Origin: Chitinophaga flava
GTDB lineage: Bacteria > Bacteroidota > Bacteroidia > Chitinophagales > Chitinophagaceae
Direction of reading: 5' to 3'
Length of the DNA: 64,000 nt
NCBI RefSeq assembly: GCF_003308995.1
Contig: NZ_QFFJ01000002.1
Location: forward strand, 1,178,001 to 1,242,000
The notes under the pieces were generated by a model. It did not search any database. It was not told the DNA's origin and saw nothing but the letters and a program-made list of their open reading frames with translations. Made by a program: the position numbers and the translations under genes. Every line of letters begins with the position of its first letter. The first letter of the stretch is position 1. Below are positions 24,712-31,734 of this stretch, in pieces.

Positions 24712-26682
24712 TTATTTTGCTGCAACCGTTTCTGCGGTTTCGCCGGTGCCAAATTTCAGGGGCACGTTAGCTCCTTTGGGAGATACCCGCAGGTAGCCTG
24801 ACATTTCCTGATGCAGGGCAGAACAGAAGTCGGTACAGTAGAAAGGATAGATGCCTTGTTTTTCCGGAACAAATTTCAGCGTAACGGTTTCGCCGGGCAT
24901 GATCAGCAGTTCCGCGTTGGGATTGTTTTTGATGGCAAAGCCATGTGGGATATCCCAGTCCTGTTCCAGGTTGGTGACATGGAAGTATACTTCATCTCCA
25001 ACATAAACACCTTCGATGTTGTCTGGTGTGAGGTGTGAGCGGATGGCTGTCATGTACACGTCTACACGGTTACCCTGACGTACCACTTTCGCATTTTTCT
25101 CACCCATGGCCACATAACTATGTTTGTTTTTGTTGATGTCGAAGAACTTCACCTGTTTGTCTTTGATCAGTGATGCCGCGCAGGCCTGTGCATAGTGCGG
25201 TTCCCCAAAGGTGGGGTAGTCCAGCACCAGCTGCATTTTATCGCCTGAGATATCATACAGCTGGGCAGACTGCGCCAGTTCCGGGCCGGTAGGCAGGAAC
25301 CGGTCTTTCGTAATCTTGTTGTAGGCTACCAGGTATTTGCCGGCCGGTTTTTTGGTGTCGCCACCAGGGATCATCAGGTGACCTACGGAATAGTAGGTAG
25401 GTGCACGGTCCAGTACTTTAAGATCTTTAAGACTCCATTTCACTACTTCAGAAGAGAGGAACATAGACGTATAAGCGTTGCCTCTGCCGTCAAATTCTGT
25501 GTGCAACGGCCCCAGGCCTGGTTTCTGCACTTCGCCGTAGAGAGCAGATTCGTATTTGAGGATAGGGATACCTTTAAAGTCTCCTTCGAATTGTTTGTCG
25601 CCAATAGCTTTGGTGATTTTGCTGAAAGAGAATACCGGGATGAGTGCAGCCAGCTTCCCGCTACCCACGATATATTCGCCTGATGGGTCTATATCACAAC
25701 CATGAGGTGATTTAGGGCAAGGGATCATGTAGACCATATCCGGACAATCTTTCGGATCGAGTAACAGCACTTCATTTTCGATCACGGAAGTGGCAGTTTG
25801 TGTGTGCTCATCATAAGTGTTGTGGGCATAGGGAGCACTTACTTTTTTACCTTTGCCGGCTTTCGCATATTCTTCGGCTTTTTTCCAGTTAACCGCTACG
25901 ATATAGTCTTTGTCTTTCTGGGATGCGTTTACCTCCAGCAGGGTATAGGCTTGTTCGGTGTTGTAGCTGGAGAAGAAGAACCAGTCGTGGGATGGACCTT
26001 TACCAGCGTGGCTGAGGTCGAGGTTCATCCCTGGCAGTACGATCTGGAAGGCGATATCCATTTTACCGGAGTTTTTATCTACGCTGATAAAAGATGCGGT
26101 GCTGTGGAAGTTTTCCTTGAAGGAGCTGATGGGCACATCTTCGCTGCCGAGTGGAACAGAGAAGCGGGTGCCGGCTACTACGTATTCCGTATTTTCGGTG
26201 ATGAAGGGAGAGGAGTGGTTACCAGCACTGTTGGGAATCTGGAGGATCTCCATTGTTTTGAAGGTGGTGAGGTCTATGCGTGCAATACGGGGTGTATTGT
26301 TGGCATTGGCGAAGAGCCAGCGGCCGTCTTGTTCTCCGTTGGTTTGTGACAGGTCAAGGTGGTGCTGATCATCCCACGGAATGGAACCGTTGGTAGTGTT
26401 GAGCATGGCTTTGGTTTCTTCACTGTAGCCATAGCCGTTTTCCGGGAAGACGGAAAATACAGGGATTACTTTCAGCAGGCGTCCGGAAGGGAGGCCATAA
26501 ACGGATACTTGTCCGTTAAAGCCACCAGATACAAAATTGTAGTATTCATCATATTTACCGGGAGCCACGTAGGTTTTAGAGGCGGCATCGCCCTGAACGG
26601 CGGTGGCGGCAGTTTTCATTTTGCAGCTTTGCATGGCGGCAGTGGCGGCTACCAGGCCCAGCATGAGACTAAGTCTTTTCAT
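24712..26682 (-). CDS. nosZ: NosZ, nitrous oxide reductase (clade II, lipoprotein form)
   Basis: 656 residues. It reduces N2O to N2 in the periplasm. A Sec lipoprotein signal with Cys20 (ATAAMQSC) replaces the twin-arginine signal of clade I enzymes. An N-terminal seven-bladed propeller holds the CuZ ligands (DDQHHLDLSQTNGEQDGRW at about 95-113, LSHAGKGPSHDW, then PHGCDIDPSGEY). The C-terminal cupredoxin has the CuA site YCTDFCSALHQEM near residues 614-626. Met1 is placed at 26682, giving the signal peptide directly; an upstream in-frame start at 26706 is less likely. It follows the cytochrome c gene in the operon. Confidence 0.96.
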   Translation of the reverse strand: MKRLSLMLGLVAATAAMQSCKMKTAATAVQGDAASKTYVAPGKYDEYYNFVSGGFNGQVSVYGLPSGRLLKVIPVFSVFPENGYGYSEETKAMLNTTNGSIPWDDQHHLDLSQTNGEQDGRWLFANANNTPRIARIDLTTFKTMEILQIPNSAGNHSSPFITENTEYVVAGTRFSVPLGSEDVPISSFKENFHSTASFISVDKNSGKMDIAFQIVLPGMNLDLSHAGKGPSHDWFFFSSYNTEQAYTLLEVNASQKDKDYIVAVNWKKAEEYAKAGKGKKVSAPYAHNTYDEHTQTATSVIENEVLLLDPKDCPDMVYMIPCPKSPHGCDIDPSGEYIVGSGKLAALIPVFSFSKITKAIGDKQFEGDFKGIPILKYESALYGEVQKPGLGPLHTEFDGRGNAYTSMFLSSEVVKWSLKDLKVLDRAPTYYSVGHLMIPGGDTKKPAGKYLVAYNKITKDRFLPTGPELAQSAQLYDISGDKMQLVLDYPTFGEPHYAQACAASLIKDKQVKFFDINKNKHSYVAMGEKNAKVVRQGNRVDVYMTAIRSHLTPDNIEGVYVGDEVYFHVTNLEQDWDIPHGFAIKNNPNAELLIMPGETVTLKFVPEKQGIYPFYCTDFCSALHQEMSGYLRVSPKGANVPLKFGTGETAETVAAK

Positions 26683-26706
26683 AATAGACGGAGTGAGTGT
26701 CAGCAA

Positions 26707-27204
26707 TTATTTTTTACCATCGTTGGCCCGCATGTATTCCAGCAGGTGTCTGGCTTCATCATCGGTCAGGTGCTGATTGGGCATACGTACCATACATTCC
26801 TGCAACATGGCCTGTGCTGCCGGATCTTTGTCGATCATCTCGTCGGTGTTGGTGACGAAGTTCATGATCCATTCAGGTTTCCTTCTTTCGGTAACACCTT
26901 TCCAGCCCGGGCCTACCAGTTTTTCGCCGCTGAGCTTATGACAGGCGGCACATTTCACTTCATAGGTGCTTTTGCCGCTGGTGACCATGGTCTGGTCCAG
27001 AGGATCGGTCAGTTTCACTTCCGCGAATTTGCCCATTCCTTTTGTTTCATCTGTAGGTGTCTGACTGCTGGCCTGTGCAGGAGCTGTCATGCTGGAATCC
27101 GCTGCAGGTGCGTCTGCTGCGGGTGGTGGTGTGCCGGAACCACAGCTGTAGACCAACAGGGCTACTGCTGCTATTGCTGTTAAAAACATTGCTTGTTTTT
27201 TCAT
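26707..27204 (-). CDS. Lipoprotein cytochrome c (class I), likely electron donor to NosZ
   Basis: 165 residues. The signal ends with Cys21 (LLVYSCGSG), so the protein is lipid-anchored. A flexible Ala/Pro/Ser linker (about 22-60) is followed by a single cytochrome c domain with heme motif CAACH at 85-89 and probable axial Met141 in VRMPNQHLTDDE. It is the first gene of the nos operon, directly upstream of nosZ, which suits a role in passing electrons to the CuA site. A nos-regulon box and a near-consensus -7 sequence TAATTTTT (27248-27241) lie upstream. Confidence 0.9.
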   Translation of the reverse strand: MKKQAMFLTAIAAVALLVYSCGSGTPPPAADAPAADSSMTAPAQASSQTPTDETKGMGKFAEVKLTDPLDQTMVTSGKSTYEVKCAACHKLSGEKLVGPGWKGVTERRKPEWIMNFVTNTDEMIDKDPAAQAMLQECMVRMPNQHLTDDEARHLLEYMRANDGKK

Positions 27205-27250
27205 GGCTGCGATTTTTTTGGTTTGAGTTTATACGAAGCGAAAAATTAAT

Positions 27251-27268
27251 AAGGATGATTTTGTCCTT
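27251..27268. promoter_or_regulatory. Nos-regulon box 2, upstream of cytochrome c-nosZ
   Basis: AAGGATGATTTTGTCCTT, the most symmetric copy (AAGGAY-N6-RTCCTT). In the direction of the nos operon it ends 2 bases before the -7-like TAATTTTT at 27248-27241, the same position as box 1 relative to its promoter. Confidence 0.65.
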
Positions 27269-27323
27269 AATTATAGCAGGCGATAGTTTATTAGGAAGTA
27301 TTGTTATGCATCGGAATGATTTA

Positions 27324-27842
27324 TCAGGAGAGGTGATTGGAAAACTGTTGTATATCTTTTACCAGCGCAGTGGTATTGGATTCCTGCACCAGATCGAAGT
27401 CGGAGATGTTTAGCGGTTTACGGCATAATCTGGCCACCGCGCTGCCCAGGCGTATCTTGAGTTTATCGATTACAGAGAGTTTCGGGTAACAGATCCTGCC
27501 TGGAAAAAAGTAGGGATGGATGCCGCGTAACAAAGCGGCCGGTACGTTGTGTTGTATATATCCATTCAGTTTTTCCTGCTTGTCGTCACCGCGGGTGGCC
27601 GTTACAAGGAAGAGGAACAGTGGTTTGTTTGCCAGTACGGCCATATGCTGTTCCAGCCACTGTTTCATCATTAGTTTACCGATATATATACTGCTGCCCA
27701 GTACCAGGAAATCAGCGGCTGCGAGCTGGGCTGTTGTTACCTGCTCCGCATCTGTCGCTGGTAGTTGCAGTGCTTCACTTAACCACGTTGCATATTGCCG
27801 GGTAGCCCCGTATTTTGATTTGTATAGGATGATGCCGTGCAT
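27324..27842 (-). CDS. Flavodoxin-domain protein (HemG-like)
   Basis: 172 residues. The FMN phosphate-binding loop is at the N-terminus (IILYKSKYGATRQYATWL, residues 4-21), with a second flavin loop in GSSIYIGKLM near 50 and VTATRGDDKQ near 81. The layout resembles flavodoxin-type menaquinone-dependent protoporphyrinogen oxidase (HemG), though a general flavin reductase is possible. It lies in the nos regulon with two boxes upstream (27942, 27968), so heme supply or electron transfer during N2O respiration is a reasonable inference. Confidence 0.8.
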   Translation of the reverse strand: MHGIILYKSKYGATRQYATWLSEALQLPATDAEQVTTAQLAAADFLVLGSSIYIGKLMMKQWLEQHMAVLANKPLFLFLVTATRGDDKQEKLNGYIQHNVPAALLRGIHPYFFPGRICYPKLSVIDKLKIRLGSAVARLCRKPLNISDFDLVQESNTTALVKDIQQFSNHLS

Positions 27843-27941
27843 AGAACAGATTTTTTAGAACATTTCACATTTGTTTATGCCAGCAGGTAGTCATAACTCC
27901 CTGTTGCTCTCTGTATTGTTGATATTGGTATGTAGATAATA

Positions 27942-27959
27942 AAGGATGATTGCGTCTTT
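27942..27959. promoter_or_regulatory. Nos-regulon box 3, upstream of the flavodoxin gene
   Basis: AAGGATGATTGCGTCTTT, matching the consensus at all but the two central bases GC. It lies 100 bases upstream of the flavodoxin start and 26 bases (centre to centre) from box 4, which is in the opposite orientation. Confidence 0.55.
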
Positions 27960-27967
27960 TATTATTT

Positions 27968-27985
27968 AAGGACAAAATTATCTTC
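27968..27985. promoter_or_regulatory. Nos-regulon box 4
   Basis: On the minus strand GAAGATAATTTTGTCCTT. It forms a pair with box 3 in the 300-base gap between the flavodoxin and Rrf2 genes. The remainder of this gap (27986-28143) shows no gene, only a weak inverted repeat near 28060-28092. Confidence 0.55.
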
Positions 27986-28143
27986 TTTTAAATTACTTTC
28001 CAAAAAAGTTTAACAAAGTATTGATACAATCCGGTTGTGAGAGGGGGGGAAACGACCCTTCATCCGGCAAGCCTTTATAACGGCGCCGGATAAACGAATC
28101 ATTTAAAAAGTTGTCAGGAGAGGGGCAGGAAGAAGGAGAGGGG

Positions 28144-28602
28144 CTAGCAGTGTTTCCGGGAACCTGTGATATTGTCGATAAAATAGTTGCCTTTATTCAG
28201 CTCTTCCACCAGCTGCTGGATAGAAGTTTTTTCGAACATCTGTTTCAGCTGTTTTTTGATCGCTTTATACTGCGTATGCATAGGGCAGGGCCTGGTTTCC
28301 GAGCATTCTCTCAGGCCCAGCACACATTTGGTGATGACATTGGCTTCTTCTACAGCCTCCAGAACAGCCTTCACCGGCAGCTTGCGGGCGCGGTCGGTCA
28401 AGTAGAACCCTCCATTGGGGCCGCGTACTGAACTGATCACCCGGTTGTTTTGCGTGAGCAGCTGTAGTATCTTGGCCGTAAAGGATTTGGGAGAGTCGAT
28501 GCCTTTGGCTATCTCATCAATCCCCAGTTTATTATCTTCTGACCCTTTCTGCGCGATGTAAATCGTTGCTCTCAGGGCATATTCGGCTGTTTTTGAAAGC
28601 AT
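28144..28602 (-). CDS. Rrf2-family transcriptional regulator (NsrR/IscR-like)
   Basis: 152 residues. A winged helix at the N-terminus (MLSKTAEYALRATIYIA; SVRGPNGGFYLT is the wing) is followed by a dimer helix and three cysteines, Cys93, Cys100 and Cys106 (KCVLGLRECSETRPCPMH), the layout that ligates an Fe-S cluster in NsrR, IscR and RsrR. NsrR-type proteins sense nitric oxide through this cluster. It is encoded 45 bases after the pterin synthase gene and probably shares its transcript. The five 18-base boxes in this cluster are its best candidate targets, including one in front of its own transcription unit. Confidence 0.9.
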   Translation of the reverse strand: MLSKTAEYALRATIYIAQKGSEDNKLGIDEIAKGIDSPKSFTAKILQLLTQNNRVISSVRGPNGGFYLTDRARKLPVKAVLEAVEEANVITKCVLGLRECSETRPCPMHTQYKAIKKQLKQMFEKTSIQQLVEELNKGNYFIDNITGSRKHC

Positions 28603-28647
28603 ATGAAAAATTGTATCATCCGCAAGATAGTAAGAAATGCACTATGG

Positions 28648-29079
28648 TCAAACGGGTGCCACCCACTCTGCATAGGAATCGCTGGTTTCATACAGGCGCA
28701 GGCTGGCCAGGGACACCTCTGCGGGCAAAACATCCTGCAACACTTTTTGCATGTATAACACCATGTTTTCCGCAGAAGGCTCCATCTCCCATACCCACAG
28801 GTTTTCCTGTGTTTCACAGAAAGGATGGGCCACCACATAGTCTGCTGATAAAATCAGCCGGTGATCAAAATGCTCCACAATATGTGACTGTACTACCGCT
28901 TTGATATCTTTAAAGTCTACCAGTATACCAGGCGCGGGTAGGTATTCGCCCTGATGCGCCTTGTCACGCACCGTCACGTGTAGCTTGTAGGAATGCCCGT
29001 GGATATTGCGGCATTTGCCATTGTACCGGTGTAATGCATGTGCCGTTTCGAAGCTGAATATTTTTGTGAGTTGTAACAT
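28648..29079 (-). CDS. 6-pyruvoyl-tetrahydropterin synthase / QueD family protein
   Basis: 143 residues. Zinc ligands His14, His27 and His29 (SFETAHAL, then NIHGHSY), catalytic Cys23 (GKCRNIHGH), and PSAENMVLYM and LYETSDSYAEW at the C-terminus are all intact. QueD makes 6-carboxy-tetrahydropterin for queuosine; eukaryote-type members make tetrahydrobiopterin precursors. Its place upstream of an Rrf2 regulator within a nos cluster, behind a nos-regulon box, suggests a specialised role not covered by queuosine synthesis. No other queuosine gene is nearby. Confidence 0.88.
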   Translation of the reverse strand: MLQLTKIFSFETAHALHRYNGKCRNIHGHSYKLHVTVRDKAHQGEYLPAPGILVDFKDIKAVVQSHIVEHFDHRLILSADYVVAHPFCETQENLWVWEMEPSAENMVLYMQKVLQDVLPAEVSLASLRLYETSDSYAEWVAPV

Positions 29080-29112
29080 AGCCTTTCTGTCGTCTTTTTT
29101 TTTAAATCATAA

Positions 29113-29146
29113 CAAAGGTAAAATAAAAGAAGATATATTTGTCTTT
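29113..29146 (-). promoter_or_regulatory. Promoter of the pterin synthase-rrf2 operon with nos-regulon box 5
   Basis: On the minus strand an exact -7 box TACCTTTG (29120-29113) lies 33 bases before the start codon at 29079. Box 5, GAAGATATATTTGTCTTT on the plus strand (29129-29146), lies just upstream, over the -33 region. This would make the regulator control its own transcript. Confidence 0.6.
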
Positions 29147-29165
29147 TTTTAAGGGGGGATGAATA

Positions 29166-29196
29166 AAAAAGGCACCCGTGTAAACGGGTGCTTTTT
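29166..29196 (-). terminator. Intrinsic terminator of the second SusCD operon
   Basis: An 8-bp stem GCACCCGT / ACGGGTGC (29172-29179 and 29184-29191) with loop GTAA, flanked by A runs on the left (T tract on the minus strand) and TTTTT on the right. It lies 78 bases after the stop of the gene at 29274 on the minus strand and can work in both directions. Confidence 0.8.
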
Positions 29197-29273
29197 AGTA
29201 AAACGTGCATCAGAACATTCCGAAGAATCGGAATGACATTTTTCCAGTAATGTAATTGATGTGCTGAAAACCT

Positions 29274-29981
29274 TTACAGTGCCGGATTTGCAGCGTAGTC
29301 ATTCCACAGCTGTTCCAGCGTTTTGCCAGTCTTGGCCTGCCAGATACCGGGAGAATAAGTTTTATTACGCATGCTTTCGTCCAGCTCTTTTACCAGTTTA
29401 TCATATACATGTTTTTCGAGCCATATCAGAAAACGCGCGGTGATGCGATAACTGTTGTCGTAGCGTTGTGAGGGGGTGTAATCCGGCAGCGCCCATCCGG
29501 CGCCGGCATTGTCTACCCCATAACGATAACGCACATAATCCGCGATACCTTCTGTAAGCCAGCCTGGACCTGCCCCTCCGGGATATGCCTGCACAATATG
29601 CATCACCTCATGCGTTACCACATCGATATCGCCCGGATGTTGCCTGAACCACTCCGGATTATATACTACACGGCCGCCGCTGGTGGCTGCAACACCATTG
29701 TATGATACGTCGATCACAAAAATGACGGTCTTCTGCGTATTGGTATTGTACGCATTGGCCAGTACCGGATACACTGTAAAAAAGGTGTTGATCATCCTTT
29801 CCTTTACCTGTGAGCTGAAAGCCGGTGCCTGATTGATGAATACCAGCGTATAGTCGCTACGGGTGATACTATCGGTGGTTGCCGCCAGGGGCGTGGATTC
29901 CGGCGCTATGGTACTGTTGTTATGTGCACAGGCTTGCGATAACAAACACAGGGCCAGCAGGGTAAGTTGTATGTTTTTCAT
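29274..29981 (-). CDS. Secreted lipoprotein zincin, basic secretory protein (BSP) family
   Basis: 235 residues. The signal ends in Cys18 (LLSQACAHNN). The catalytic zinc motif HEVMH at 124-128 (VVTHEVMHIVQ) with the downstream GWLTEGIADYVRYRYG around 141-156 matches plant-type basic secretory proteins, a gluzincin-like group found in Bacteroidota. It follows susD by 15 bases and so is the last gene of the operon. A peptide-degrading role alongside SusC/SusD import is likely. Confidence 0.85.
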   Translation of the reverse strand: MKNIQLTLLALCLLSQACAHNNSTIAPESTPLAATTDSITRSDYTLVFINQAPAFSSQVKERMINTFFTVYPVLANAYNTNTQKTVIFVIDVSYNGVAATSGGRVVYNPEWFRQHPGDIDVVTHEVMHIVQAYPGGAGPGWLTEGIADYVRYRYGVDNAGAGWALPDYTPSQRYDNSYRITARFLIWLEKHVYDKLVKELDESMRNKTYSPGIWQAKTGKTLEQLWNDYAANPAL

Positions 29982-29996
29982 GTTGATGTTTGATGT

Positions 29997-31706
29997 TTAC
30001 CAGCCTTCGTTTTGTTTGAGCTGTGGGTTACGCAGTGTTTCGTCGGTGGTGATAGGAATCACATACATCGCGTTGCGCCACAGACGGTCTTCTACTTTAA
30101 AGCGTTCGTAGCGGTATCCTCCGGGGGCGCTGACATCGGCTACCGGTCGCATGCCCCAGATGGTTTTTTCGGTGTTCTCTGCAATCTTCCAGCGGCGTAC
30201 ATCCCAGAAACGATGGTTTTCGAAAGACAGCTCTATCCTTCTCTCATTATGGATACGTTTGCGCATGTCGGCCTGGTTCAGACCGGCCGGCAGGTCGGGT
30301 TGTCCGGCACGGGCACGTATCATGTTCACATACTTCAGGATATCGGCATTGCCAGGATCATATTCATTAAGCGCTTCTGCATAACTGAGATAAAACTCGG
30401 CCAGCCGGAAAATAATACCATGCACATCGCGGCCCGGGTCCTGGTTGATGGTAATGTTTTCGTTGGCCAGTTTACGACAGCTGTAACCGGTGCGGGTATG
30501 ATCTGTTTGTGTGCTTTGTTCATCTTTACCTCTCTCAAAGGTTTCTATCTTACGGCCTTTCCAGGAGGCGCCGTTATAACTGATATCGGTGTAGAAGCGG
30601 GGATCGCGGCCGGTATAAGGCTGCGCAGGATCGTATCCGGAAGCAGGGTCAGTGATAGGAAGACCGTTGGCCATCTCATAGTCGTCTACCAGGTTCTGAC
30701 TGGGAGAGCAGCCAGACCAGCCGTTGCTACCATAGGGGAACAGATAACGGTCGTAACTCTCATTGGTTTCCTTCATCCTTACCCAGATTACTTCACGGCT
30801 CTGGAGGGTGTTGCTGGTAAACATGTTGAGCCGGTCGGCCAGGGTGTTTTCCAGGCTGTAGGCACTACCTCCCTGGGGTGACTGTAAGTCTATCACCTCT
30901 TTGGCTGCAGCCGCGGCTTTGCGCCATTTCCCGGGATCAGAAGGAGAGGAGCCGGAGCTGATATCTGCCAGGAAGCCGGTTTTGCCGGCGATGGCCCAGA
31001 GCGGGCTGGCGCTGTACAGCAGCATACGGGCTTTCAGGGCCAGGCAGGTGCCTTTGGTAACACGGCCTATCTGGGTGTTGGGATAATTCACCGGCAGCCG
31101 CTTGAAGGCTTCGTCGCAATCGGCCAGTATCTGGGCCACACAGGCATCGTAGGAGCTGCGGGGCTGATTGAGTGCTTGCTGGTCGGACTGGTCAATCGTT
31201 TTAGTGACGATGATCGCACCACCAAACTGCCGTATCTGCTCTGCGAGATAATAAGCACGCAGAAAATACACCTCACCGAGGCGGTTGGCCAGGGCACCGG
31301 GATTGTTGGCATCATCCGGTGTTTTATACTGTGCAACTCCTTCCAGGATGGCGTTGGCCTGGCGGATGGCCACGTAGTTGTCTCTCCACGTGTTGCCGAT
31401 AGGGTTGTTGTTGCCCGACCAGGAGCCGTTGTTGAAACTCATGGAGCCCATCCAGCTGGAGGCGTCTTTGGCTTCATCGGTGCCGGAAGACATGGAATAA
31501 CCGCCCAGATAGGTATAGGGGCCGCGCAGCCTGGAATACAGGTTGTTCACCACCTGGTCTGTCATGGCAAAATTGGTGAAGATGTCTGCGTCCTGTTGCT
31601 GTGTGGTGGCGGCCCTGTCGAGGAATCCTTTTTTGCAGGCGCTGAAAGAGGCCGCCGCCAGCGCACAAAGGACAATCAGTTTTGTATAATGGAGTAGTGG
31701 TTGCAT
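29997..31706 (-). CDS. SusD/RagB-type nutrient-binding lipoprotein
   Basis: 569 residues. The signal ends in Cys23 (LAAASFSACKKGFLD). SusD-like N-terminus, TPR helices (EVYFLRAYYLAEQIRQFGG) and the C-terminal signature HNERRIELSFENHRFWDVRRWK are present. It is full length for the family and binds the ligand at the cell surface for the SusC barrel encoded upstream. The operon order fecR-susC-susD-zincin suggests a peptide or glycoprotein substrate rather than a plain polysaccharide, since no glycoside hydrolase is present. Confidence 0.93.
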   Translation of the reverse strand: MQPLLHYTKLIVLCALAAASFSACKKGFLDRAATTQQQDADIFTNFAMTDQVVNNLYSRLRGPYTYLGGYSMSSGTDEAKDASSWMGSMSFNNGSWSGNNNPIGNTWRDNYVAIRQANAILEGVAQYKTPDDANNPGALANRLGEVYFLRAYYLAEQIRQFGGAIIVTKTIDQSDQQALNQPRSSYDACVAQILADCDEAFKRLPVNYPNTQIGRVTKGTCLALKARMLLYSASPLWAIAGKTGFLADISSGSSPSDPGKWRKAAAAAKEVIDLQSPQGGSAYSLENTLADRLNMFTSNTLQSREVIWVRMKETNESYDRYLFPYGSNGWSGCSPSQNLVDDYEMANGLPITDPASGYDPAQPYTGRDPRFYTDISYNGASWKGRKIETFERGKDEQSTQTDHTRTGYSCRKLANENITINQDPGRDVHGIIFRLAEFYLSYAEALNEYDPGNADILKYVNMIRARAGQPDLPAGLNQADMRKRIHNERRIELSFENHRFWDVRRWKIAENTEKTIWGMRPVADVSAPGGYRYERFKVEDRLWRNAMYVIPITTDETLRNPQLKQNEGW

Positions 31707-31734
31707 AACGTTGTTTTTGGGTGGAAGTCTGAGC

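Noticed and set aside
26359..27183. A 274-codon plus-strand frame opposite nosZ and cytochrome c
   Set aside because: It is an antisense shadow; the minus strand carries heme and copper motifs across the same span.
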